From positions 2,790,001-2,854,000 of the forward strand of contig OZ243931.1 in the NCBI GenBank assembly GCA_965214055.1: 64,000 nt of DNA. Reading direction: 5' to 3'. Below, piece by piece: positions 26,572-33,915 of this stretch (positions are counted from its first letter, which is position 1; every line of letters begins with the position of its first letter). Below the pieces are notes generated by a model. That model was given only the letters and a program-made list of their open reading frames with translations, searched no databases and was not told the origin of the DNA. The translations under genes and the position numbers were made by a program. Origin of the DNA: WTGA01 sp965214055 (GTDB lineage Bacteria > Pseudomonadota > Gammaproteobacteria > Arenicellales > Poriferihabitantaceae).

Positions 26572-28026
26572 ATGCACACTCAATCACTCGGTGAATTGCG
26601 CGCCGGTCTGGATGGGAAGGAATACTCCAGCGTTGAGCTCACCCGGCATTTTCTCAGGCGCATTCACCATGGGCAGGGGCTGAACGCCTTTATTTCAGTT
26701 ACCGAGGAGTTGGCCCTTGAACAGGCGCAGCAGGCGGACAACCGGATTGCAGAGAACAATTCGGGACTCCTGACCGGCATACCCATTGCCCACAAAGACC
26801 TGTTTTGCACCCGTGGCGTACTGACCACCTGCGGGTCCCGGATATTGAACAACTTCATATCCCCCTACGACGCCACCGTAGTCAGCAAGCTGAAATCCGA
26901 GGGGATGGTGATGCTGGGGAAAACCAACATGGATGAATTTGCCATGGGATCATCCAATGAAAACAGTTATTACGGCCATGTAAAAAACCCCTGGGATGAA
27001 AAACGAGTCCCCGGAGGCAGTTCGGGTGGCTCAGCTGCCGCGGTGTGCGCCGGGCTGTCACCGGTTGCCACCGCCACCGATACAGGCGGTTCAATCCGAC
27101 AGCCGGCGGCCCTGTGCGGCCTCACCGGAATAAAGCCCAGTTATGGTCGGGTCAGCCGGTACGGGATGGTGGCCTTTGCATCCTCCCTGGACCAGGGCGG
27201 TGTCCTGGCCCGCAGCGCCGAGGATGCCGCCCTGGTTCTACAGGCGATGTCCGGATTCGACCGGCGGGACTCCACATCGCTGGACCTGTCCGTTCCGGAC
27301 TATCGAGGCAACCTGCAGGCATCCATCCGGGGAAAGGTGATTGGCTTGCCCAGAGAGTTTTTCGGCAATGGTGCCGCCCCTGCTGTGATGGAAGCGGTTG
27401 AGCAGGCGATCCAGACACTGGAATCACTGGGGGCGAAAACCATCGAAGTGGAACTTCCCAACAGCGAAGCCGGCATCCCGTGTTACTACGTGCTCGCGCC
27501 GGCTGAAGCATCATCCAACCTTGCCCGGTTTGACGGAGTGCGCTATGGCTATCGCACCGGGCAGTATGAGGATTTGATCGATATGTATGAGCGTACCCGA
27601 ACAGAGGGTTTCGGCGAAGAGGTCAAACGCCGAATCATGATCGGGACCTATGTATTGTCGTCGGGATACTATGATGCCTACTATATCAAGGCCCAGCAAT
27701 TGCGACGGATGATCGCTGATGACTTCAGGAAGGCTTTTGAAAAATGCGATCTCATCGCCGGCCCCACCACACCGGGTACAGCTTTTATCCTGGGTGAAAA
27801 GAGCGATGATCCGGTATCCATGTATCTCAATGATATCTTTACCAATTCAGCCAATCTTGCCGGATTGCCTGCTCTTTCCGTCCCGGCCGGAGTGGATCAC
27901 AACCGACTGCCGATCGGACTCCATCTGATCGGAAAGTATCTGGATGAAACCACCATTTTGAACGTGGCACACCAGTTCCAGCAACAAACGGACTGGCACC
28001 TGAAGACACCCGAAGGGTCTGGATAA
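26572..28026 (+). CDS. gatA: Asp/Glu-tRNA amidotransferase subunit A
   Basis: A 484-residue amidase-signature enzyme that releases ammonia from glutamine. The catalytic triad is visible as K75 (AHKDLF), cis-S150 (GGSSGGS) and S174 (DTGGSIRQPAA), with the same spacing as in characterised GatA. Length is standard. The stop codon overlaps the gatB start (TAATG), giving tight coupling. Confidence 0.97.
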   Translation: MHTQSLGELRAGLDGKEYSSVELTRHFLRRIHHGQGLNAFISVTEELALEQAQQADNRIAENNSGLLTGIPIAHKDLFCTRGVLTTCGSRILNNFISPYDATVVSKLKSEGMVMLGKTNMDEFAMGSSNENSYYGHVKNPWDEKRVPGGSSGGSAAAVCAGLSPVATATDTGGSIRQPAALCGLTGIKPSYGRVSRYGMVAFASSLDQGGVLARSAEDAALVLQAMSGFDRRDSTSLDLSVPDYRGNLQASIRGKVIGLPREFFGNGAAPAVMEAVEQAIQTLESLGAKTIEVELPNSEAGIPCYYVLAPAEASSNLARFDGVRYGYRTGQYEDLIDMYERTRTEGFGEEVKRRIMIGTYVLSSGYYDAYYIKAQQLRRMIADDFRKAFEKCDLIAGPTTPGTAFILGEKSDDPVSMYLNDIFTNSANLAGLPALSVPAGVDHNRLPIGLHLIGKYLDETTILNVAHQFQQQTDWHLKTPEGSG

Positions 28027-29456
28027 TGCAGTGGGAAGCAGTGATCGGTCTGGAGGTGCATGTCCAGTTGCAGACAAAAAGCAAAATATTCAGCGGTGCG
28101 TCCGTGGCCTATGGCGCAGAACCAAATACCCAGGCCTGTGATGTGAGCGTGGCCCTTCCCGGGGTTTTGCCTGTGATGAACCGGGAAGCGGCGCGGCTCG
28201 CGGTTAAGTTCGGACTGGGCATCGGTGCCACCATCCATCAGCACTCCATATTTGCCCGGAAAAATTACTTTTATCCAGATCTGCCAAAGGGATACCAGAT
28301 CAGCCAGTACGAGGCCCCCATTGTGGGCAGGGGTATGCTTCAGATCGAAACGGATGACGGCCCCCGAAAAATCGGGATCACGCGGGCTCACCTGGAAGAA
28401 GATGCCGGCAAGTCCCTGCACCAGGACTTTCACGGCATGACCGGCATTGACCTGAACCGGGCGGGCACACCACTGCTGGAAGTGGTCTCTGAACCCGACA
28501 TGCGGTCCTCGGCAGAAGCGGTCACGTACCTGAAGACCCTGCATGCCCTGGTACGATACCTTGATATTTCAGATGGAAACATGCAAGAAGGGTCTTTTCG
28601 TTGCGATGCCAACGTTTCGGTTCGACCCAGGGGTCAGGACAGCCTGGGTACCCGCACCGAAATTAAGAATGTCAATTCATTTCGCTTCGTGGAAAAGGCC
28701 ATTAATTTTGAAATTGAACGGCAGATTGACTTGATTGAAAATGGCGAAGAAGTCGTTCAGGAAACCCGGTTGTATGATTCGGACCGGGATGAGACACGAC
28801 CCATGCGTTCCAAGGAAGAGGCCCATGATTATCGATATTTTCCGGACCCGGATCTTCCCCCGCTGGTTCTTGACGATACATTTATTGAGAAGGTCCGATC
28901 GGAACTTCCGGAACTGCCCCAGGCCAGGAAAGCAAGATTCGAATCCGAGTACGGACTGCCCCGAATCGATGCCGCAAAACTGATCAATGACCGAAAGACG
29001 GCAGACTACTTTGAATTGGTATGCTCGAAAACCTCGGCAAATCCCAAGATTGCGGCGAACTGGATATTGGGTGAATTGGCCAGCACACTGAATCACCACA
29101 ATCTGAACATCGCGGATACCCGGGTGGACAGCGCCGGCATGGCGCAGCTGCTCGACCGCATTGCGGACAATACCATTTCCGGAAAAATTGCAAAGGACAT
29201 CTTTATGCTCCTGTGGGACCATGACCAATCCGTGGACCAGATCATCGAGGATCGTGGACTGAAACAGATTACCGACAGCACGGAAATTGAGGCAGCTGTT
29301 GACAGCGTTCTTTCCGACCATCCGGCCCAGGTTCAGCAATACCGGGAAGGGAACCAAAAGATTATCGGGTTCTTTGTCGGCCAGGTGATGAAACGCACCC
29401 GGGGCAAGGCAAACCCGAAACAGGTGAATGAAACATTGCACGAAAAATTAAAGTAG
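28026..29456 (+). CDS. gatB: Asp/Glu-tRNA amidotransferase subunit B
   Basis: A 476-residue GatB. It opens EAVIGLEVHVQLQTKSKIFSGA and contains the kinase-like catalytic region with YPDLPKGYQISQYE and EEDAGKSLH. An EIKNVNSFRF segment follows, and a C-terminal tRNA-binding YqeY-like tail reaches MKRTRGKANPKQVNETL. It phosphorylates the misacylated aminoacyl-tRNA and uses ammonia from GatA. Presence of GatCAB indicates that a tRNA amidation route is used. Confidence 0.97.
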   Translation: MQWEAVIGLEVHVQLQTKSKIFSGASVAYGAEPNTQACDVSVALPGVLPVMNREAARLAVKFGLGIGATIHQHSIFARKNYFYPDLPKGYQISQYEAPIVGRGMLQIETDDGPRKIGITRAHLEEDAGKSLHQDFHGMTGIDLNRAGTPLLEVVSEPDMRSSAEAVTYLKTLHALVRYLDISDGNMQEGSFRCDANVSVRPRGQDSLGTRTEIKNVNSFRFVEKAINFEIERQIDLIENGEEVVQETRLYDSDRDETRPMRSKEEAHDYRYFPDPDLPPLVLDDTFIEKVRSELPELPQARKARFESEYGLPRIDAAKLINDRKTADYFELVCSKTSANPKIAANWILGELASTLNHHNLNIADTRVDSAGMAQLLDRIADNTISGKIAKDIFMLLWDHDQSVDQIIEDRGLKQITDSTEIEAAVDSVLSDHPAQVQQYREGNQKIIGFFVGQVMKRTRGKANPKQVNETLHEKLK

Positions 29457-29472
29457 GGTAAAAGGAAGGTAT

Positions 29473-29549
29473 GGGCCTGTAGCTCAGCTGGATAGAGTAC
29501 CTGGCTTCGAACCAGGTGGTCGGGGGTTCGAGTCCCTCCGGGCCCGCCA
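29473..29549 (+). tRNA. tRNA-Arg (anticodon TCG)
   Basis: A 77-nt tRNA. Acceptor GGGCCTG pairs with CGGGCCC (one G-T pair). The anticodon stem CCTGG/CCAGG closes the loop CTTCGAA, with anticodon TCG at 29507-29509. The T loop is GGTTCGAGTCC, and CCA is encoded. It should read CGA codons. It follows gatB by 16 bp. Confidence 0.95.
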
Positions 29550-29638
29550 TTCACTGCGCACCGTCATTCCGTACGGGTATTGCCAGAAGGCGTCTCTTAT
29601 TGAGATTTTACTGTGACCTCAAATTATGGAATTTTAAA

Positions 29639-29899
29639 TTGAAAAAAATGTTTGTTGGCAATCTGCCGAGCGAAACCAAAGAAAGCGATCTGGAAGAATT
29701 ATTCGGGCAGTACGGCACCGTACGCTCACTCAAATTAATCACCGATATGTTTACACGCAAGTGCAAGGGATTCGGGTTCATCGAAATGGAGGGACATGAG
29801 GCCCGTGCTGCCATTGAAGGATTGAATGGGCGGGATTTCAAGGGCAATTCCATTAAAGTTACTTTTGAAACCCAAAGACCGGGTGGGCGACGTAGGTAG
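29639..29899 (+). CDS. RRM-domain RNA-binding protein
   Basis: One RNA recognition motif fills the protein. RNP2 is MFVGNLP and RNP1 is KGFGFIEM, with the usual beta-alpha-beta spacing, followed by a short basic tail (RPGGRRR). Such small RRM proteins are known in cyanobacteria and several proteobacteria and may act in RNA stability or cold adaptation. I chose a TTG at 29639, eight bases after GGA, giving MKKMFVGNLP (86 residues). The ATG at 29648 would give 83. Confidence 0.9.
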   Translation: MKKMFVGNLPSETKESDLEELFGQYGTVRSLKLITDMFTRKCKGFGFIEMEGHEARAAIEGLNGRDFKGNSIKVTFETQRPGGRRR

Positions 29900-30243
29900 C
29901 GGTTTCGACGCGTTGCAGTAACCGGTCCCGGTTCGTTGAGGAGTCGTCCACCGGACCTTTTTTTCTGGAGGAAAGGTTGAATCCGATCCGCCAGACCGAA
30001 CCCGAACCCCCCCCTGTGGCCCGGATGCAAGTAGGATACTGGCCGGCACGACAATGGGAAGTCCCCTGCCGCAGGCGTACCGGGTCAGCATCTACCCCCG
30101 CAATTACCGGAACTGCCGAAGAGACACTGACTCGGTTCGAATGACCTACCGTCCCCCCTCTCGTGAACCCGTCAGGCCGTTTCTGCCTGTACCGGTGAAA
30201 ACCCGGACGGTGGAACAATGACTCCCCTGTGAACTCCTGTTGA
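29900..30243. other. Intergenic region between RRM gene and maf
   Basis: About 344 bp. No coding frame, RNA or clear hairpin recognised. It may hold a promoter for maf, but no good -10/-35 pair is seen. Confidence 0.5.
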
Positions 30244-30825
30244 ATGGAAAATTCGATCCTGCTCGCTTCGTCCTCTGTGTCCCGAAAACGGATTCTGTCC
30301 CGTACCGGATTGGAGTTTAAAACCGTTTCCCCGAATATCGATGAAACACCGGCTCCAGGAGAACACCCGGGTCATCTGGTTGAAAGACTGGCCCGGACAA
30401 AGGCTGAGGCGGCAAAAGGTGAATTTGGACATTCGTTGATTATCGGGTCGGATCAGGTCGGGTTCATCGACGGAGAAATCCTGGGGAAACCGAAGAACCA
30501 CGAAGATGCGGTGAGGCAACTGACTAAATGTTCGGGGTCGGACCTGGTTCTTTATGCAGGGGTGGCATTGCTCAATGCCCACAGCGGCTTCATGCAGTCC
30601 GATGTCGACACGTTCCGGGTTACCTACCGGGTGCTCCGTGCTGAAAAGATCCGAAAATACCTCGAGATCGAACAGCCCTATGACTGCTGTGGCAGTCTCA
30701 AGGTGGAAGGCATTGGCATTGCCCTGTTGAAGCAGTTGACCGGAACCGACCCCAATACCCTCATGGGATTCCCGTTGCTCAAGCTGCTGCGTCTTCTGGA
30801 AAAAGAAGGAGTGGAACTGATCTGA
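30244..30825 (+). CDS. Maf/YceF-type nucleotide pyrophosphatase
   Basis: A 193-residue Maf-family house-cleaning enzyme. The N-terminal motif ILLASSSVSRKRIL, the SDQV catalytic region (IIGSDQVGFIDGEILGKPKN) and the C-terminal GTDPNTLMGFPL are present. Having SDQV rather than ADTVV, plus the MGFPL ending, fits the YceF branch that prefers 7-methyl-GTP. Its last codons (30808-30821) recur at 33799-33812, on the far side of a GC-rich cassette. Confidence 0.88.
   Translation: MENSILLASSSVSRKRILSRTGLEFKTVSPNIDETPAPGEHPGHLVERLARTKAEAAKGEFGHSLIIGSDQVGFIDGEILGKPKNHEDAVRQLTKCSGSDLVLYAGVALLNAHSGFMQSDVDTFRVTYRVLRAEKIRKYLEIEQPYDCCGSLKVEGIGIALLKQLTGTDPNTLMGFPLLKLLRLLEKEGVELI
30808..30821 (+). repeat. Direct repeat copy 1, within maf 3' end
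   Basis: GGAGTGGAACTGAT covers the last codons of maf. An identical 14-mer lies at 33799-33812 in the same orientation. Both copies are preceded by AAGAAG, allowing one extra G in the second. Together they bracket the cupin-aminotransferase-IclR cassette. Confidence 0.6.
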
Positions 30826-31186
30826 TTCTTGAGTTCAGACATTTCTATTTGCAAACCAGTGATTTCATGGAAATGCCATGGCAACAGGGCACTATAAGCG
30901 ATTTCACTTGACCCTGACGGCAGTGTCCGATTGATTCCTCATCGGTTGGGATACGGGGGGATTTGGGTTTGGAGGTCGAGTTGGATTTTTGCATGTTTTC
31001 CGTGCCGGCACCGGAAGATGGAACGGCTGGTCATTAAGGGCCAACGGATCTCATTGGGGTTCATCGTATAACCCGTTACAGTCCATTTGATGGGCAAATA
31101 CTAATGCCACAAAAGGCCATGCAACAGATGGCAATGGCCCCGACACGCCGGAAATCGATCGACAGAATTCACCGGGCAGCGTACTG
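30826..31186. other. Intergenic region between maf and the cupin gene
   Basis: About 360 bp between convergent genes. No gene or RNA recognised. A 28-codon frame near its end (31104-31190) is too short to support. Confidence 0.45.
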
Positions 31187-31666
31187 CTAGTAAGGAGATC
31201 CGTCCTTGTGCATGAACTGCCACATCCCGTCCTCTCCCAGCACTGCACGCAAATCATCCCGAGGATAGCTTGCCCTGTCGCCCCTGGTCCGATCTCCAAT
31301 CTCAAGGAGGACCGCTACCCGGTCAGAGCGATTGACCACCTGATGCGCCTCACCTCCCGCACAGAAGCCAGCACACATTCCTGGGTTAAGTGTGGTTTCT
31401 GTGAATTCGGTGACGAGTGTGGGGGTGCCCTGCAAGATGTAGATCATCTCGTCCTGCCTGGTGTGAGAGTGCATCAGAGCAGTTTCTCCACCGGGTTCAA
31501 GCGTTGTCAGGTTTACACCGAAGTTCTTCAGGCCGAAATAGTCTCCCAGGGGTCTCTTCTCCCGTCTCTTCATTCGGCTGAAGAAAGGTTCTGGATAGTT
31601 TGATGGTTTCGTTCGGGGCGAAACCTCTATCGCTGCAATGACCCGGGGGGGGTTGGGCTCACTCAT
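31187..31666 (-). CDS. Cupin-domain protein
   Basis: A 159-residue single cupin. Motif 1 reads LMHSHTRQDEMIYILQG with the metal-binding HxH and E residues. Motif 2 is GGEAHQVVNRSD with its histidine. It probably binds Fe, Mn or Zn. Whether it is an enzyme or a small-molecule binder cannot be told. I chose the ATG at 31666 after AGAGAA; the longer frame to 31756 lacks support. It lies 135 bp downstream of the aminotransferase gene on the same strand and may be co-regulated by the IclR-type gene. Confidence 0.8.
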   Translation of the reverse strand: MSEPNPPRVIAAIEVSPRTKPSNYPEPFFSRMKRREKRPLGDYFGLKNFGVNLTTLEPGGETALMHSHTRQDEMIYILQGTPTLVTEFTETTLNPGMCAGFCAGGEAHQVVNRSDRVAVLLEIGDRTRGDRASYPRDDLRAVLGEDGMWQFMHKDGSPY

Positions 31667-31801
31667 TGGAAATTCTCTTTGTGGTTGAAGTTTGACTGTG
31701 AAAGTTTCAGGTAATATGCGGTACGATGAATTGGCGCACTGTTCGACGTTCAGCACGATCCCAAAACAATTGTCATGTGGATGCCGCCCATTGCAATGGA
31801 A

Positions 31802-32668
31802 TTACGGACCAACCCTGGCGGCGTGCCTCGTGTACTCCCGGAATGCACTCTCAATGCGTTCAAGCACCAACCGGTTTCCGGTCCCGATCGCAACCGTATC
31901 CAGGCGCCTGACCGGCACCAAGCGGGCGCCCGATCCGCTCAGGAATACCTCGTCAGCACGCATCAGTTCCGCATGGCCGATGGAACGTATCCGTGTTTCG
32001 ATGCCGAGTTCACCGGCAAGCTGGATAACCGTGGACCGGGTGATCCCGGGCAACGCGCCGTCAATGGTCGGCGGCGTGACGAGTACACCATCGATCCATG
32101 CGAACACATTGGCAACCGAGGCCTCGGCAACCATGCCCTGCAAATTCAGTATGAGACCCTCGTGGGCGCCACGGAGCCTCGCTTCGCGCTTGGCCATCAC
32201 GCTATTCAAGTAGTTCAGACTTTTGACCTCGGGATTCAGTACATCCGGCGGGGGTTTGCGCACGGACGTCGTGACCATATCGATGCCGGTCTGCATGTTC
32301 TTCGCATCGTACAGTACGATGTGCCCGACCATGCAGACAAGTTGCGGTGGCCCGCAGGTAAAGGGGTCGACACCAAAATTACCGACCCCCCGGGTGACGA
32401 GCAGGCGCACATAGGCCTCGCGCTCAGCGAACGCATCCGCTGTTTCTTCGATGATTTCCCCGATACGCTCAAGCGAATAGGGGAGGTCGAGCCCGATGTA
32501 TGCTGCCGAAAACCCGAGCCTTTGCAGATGATCAGCCAAGCGAAACGCGCGTCCGCTATAGATGCGGATCCCTTCGAACACGCCATCGCCATACAGCAAT
32601 CCGTGATCACGTACATTCAGGCGCGCATCCTCGCCGTCCACGATCCCGCCTTCCATCCAGACCTTCAT
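31802..32668 (-). CDS. Class IV aminotransferase (branched-chain type)
   Basis: A 288-residue PLP enzyme of fold type IV. It begins KVWMEGGIVDGEDARLNVRDHGLLYGDGVFEGIR, as in IlvE-like proteins. The PLP lysine is in EVKSLNYLNSVMAK and the phosphate-cup segment is LPGITRSTVIQL. Substrate could be branched-chain or D-amino acids, or aminodeoxychorismate-like; IlvE-like is most likely. The ATG at 32668 overlaps the regulator stop by four bases (ATGA), so the two are co-translated. GC-rich codon use sets it apart from its neighbours. Confidence 0.85.
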   Translation of the reverse strand: MKVWMEGGIVDGEDARLNVRDHGLLYGDGVFEGIRIYSGRAFRLADHLQRLGFSAAYIGLDLPYSLERIGEIIEETADAFAEREAYVRLLVTRGVGNFGVDPFTCGPPQLVCMVGHIVLYDAKNMQTGIDMVTTSVRKPPPDVLNPEVKSLNYLNSVMAKREARLRGAHEGLILNLQGMVAEASVANVFAWIDGVLVTPPTIDGALPGITRSTVIQLAGELGIETRIRSIGHAELMRADEVFLSGSGARLVPVRRLDTVAIGTGNRLVLERIESAFREYTRHAARVGP

Positions 32669-33408
32669 CCAGACCCTCCGGCAGCGCGTGCGGCAATCTG
32701 CCGGGCTGCAGCAACCACACGTGGCACCAGGGCCCTGCCGCCAAGTTCCGAGAGCCGCGGGGCAGAGGCTGCCAGTGCGACGACAGCACGGACCTGGCCG
32801 CGTACGATGATCGGGGCAGCGAGGACCGTGAGACCAGGCTGCCAAAGCTCGAAATTTTCCGACCACCCCTGTGCCAGCGCAGCAGTTGCCCGGGTCTGCA
32901 GGTGGGCCGGTTCGACATGGACACCCGGAGTCTCGGCCGCCACCGTGTCCGCCGGGAAAACATCCGGTTCGTGCGCCATGAACAACGCCCCGGCGGCAGT
33001 GCAGTGCACCGGGACTTCACTGCCTACCGTTGGCGACACACGCAGAAGGCCACGACCCTCATACTTGTCCAGCACGATGAGCTTCCGCGCCCGCCGTCCC
33101 ACCAGAAACATGGTCTCGCCGATTTCTTCGACAAATCCGGGTAAAACCCCCCGCGCGCACACGACCACGGGTTCGCGGTCGAGAACGCCAAGCCCAAGGG
33201 CGAGCAGACCAACTCCGGGCCGGTAGCGAGCTCGCTCGTCGCGCTCGACGATCCCCTTGCGCACCATCGTGCTCAGCAGACGATGCACACTCGACTTGGG
33301 CATATCCAGTGCCCGGCCCAGTGCCGACACGCCCACCGCTCCGCCAGCATCATGGAGGTAAAACAACAGGTCCAGGGCCTTTTCGACGGTTGTGGATCCT
33401 TGTTCCAT
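32665..33408 (-). CDS. IclR-family transcriptional regulator
   Basis: A 247-residue regulator. The N-terminal winged helix (about 1-65) has VEKALDLLFYLHDAGGAVGVSALGRAL followed by the recognition helix in MPKSSVHRLLSTMV. The C-terminal effector domain carries the family VPVHCTAAGALFMA segment. It is the first gene of an operon with the aminotransferase and probably controls it. GC-rich composition suggests transfer from a higher-GC relative. A 7-bp inverted repeat overlaps its start. Confidence 0.9.
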   Translation of the reverse strand: MEQGSTTVEKALDLLFYLHDAGGAVGVSALGRALDMPKSSVHRLLSTMVRKGIVERDERARYRPGVGLLALGLGVLDREPVVVCARGVLPGFVEEIGETMFLVGRRARKLIVLDKYEGRGLLRVSPTVGSEVPVHCTAAGALFMAHEPDVFPADTVAAETPGVHVEPAHLQTRATAALAQGWSENFELWQPGLTVLAAPIIVRGQVRAVVALAASAPRLSELGGRALVPRVVAAARQIAARAAGGSG

Positions 33409-33437
33409 TATTCAGAACATAATAATTTTATATGGAA
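33402..33437 (-). promoter_or_regulatory. Candidate IclR-type operator
   Basis: GTTCCAT at 33402-33408 and ATGGAAC at 33431-33437 form a perfect 7-bp inverted repeat around a 22-bp AT-rich centre. One arm contains the regulator's own start codon. The position suits autoregulation, but the arms are short and the spacing is long for a dimer site. Confidence 0.35.
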
Positions 33438-33915
33438 CGATAGTATAGGCAAAAAGAAACCCAGGATCAATGCAACCGTTCAAATAGCGTTGCACCAGTT
33501 TGCAAGACCTGGCATCAGGTATCCGCCAAACAGCCTCACTGCATTTTACCCTGACACACCTAGGGTTCATGACATAACGGTACCTGTCAGGCTCTGTACG
33601 GTTGATGCAGAACACCGTGCCCTCTCCGGCAGAATTCTCCCCTGCATCTTCCAGGTGACAACGCCTCCCGCCGCTTTCAGGCACGCAGGACTTTGGCGCC
33701 GCGCGGCCCGGTGAGTATTACACGCACCAGAAACCCGCATGAAACCTCAACCCCAATCCAAAATCAGGGAACCACCGATATATGAAGGCGACAAGAAGGG
33801 AGTGGAACTGATTGGATCCCAGTATCCGGCCAAGAGATCCATTCGGCATTGTTGCGTTCACGAACCAAGCCAGAACCTGCCAGGCCACCGTCCCGGGGCG
33901 ACGGCATGACCACAT
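33409..33915. other. Intergenic region between IclR gene and uvrB
   Basis: About 507 bp with no supported gene. It contains the outer arm of the candidate operator, the second copy of the maf-end repeat (33799-33812), and otherwise only shadow frames. Confidence 0.45.
33799..33812 (+). repeat. Direct repeat copy 2, downstream edge of cassette
   Basis: Identical to the maf 3'-end 14-mer at 30808-30821, about 3 kb away and in the same orientation. It sits in non-coding DNA, so it looks like a leftover of insertion or duplication rather than part of a gene. Confidence 0.6.

Noticed and set aside
25886..26587. 233-codon minus-strand frame across the gatC gene
   Set aside because: Antisense to gatC and its promoter; no domain.
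31775..33226. 483-codon plus-strand frame opposite the aminotransferase and IclR genes
   Set aside because: Long antisense frames are expected in GC-rich genes; the sense frames carry definite family motifs.
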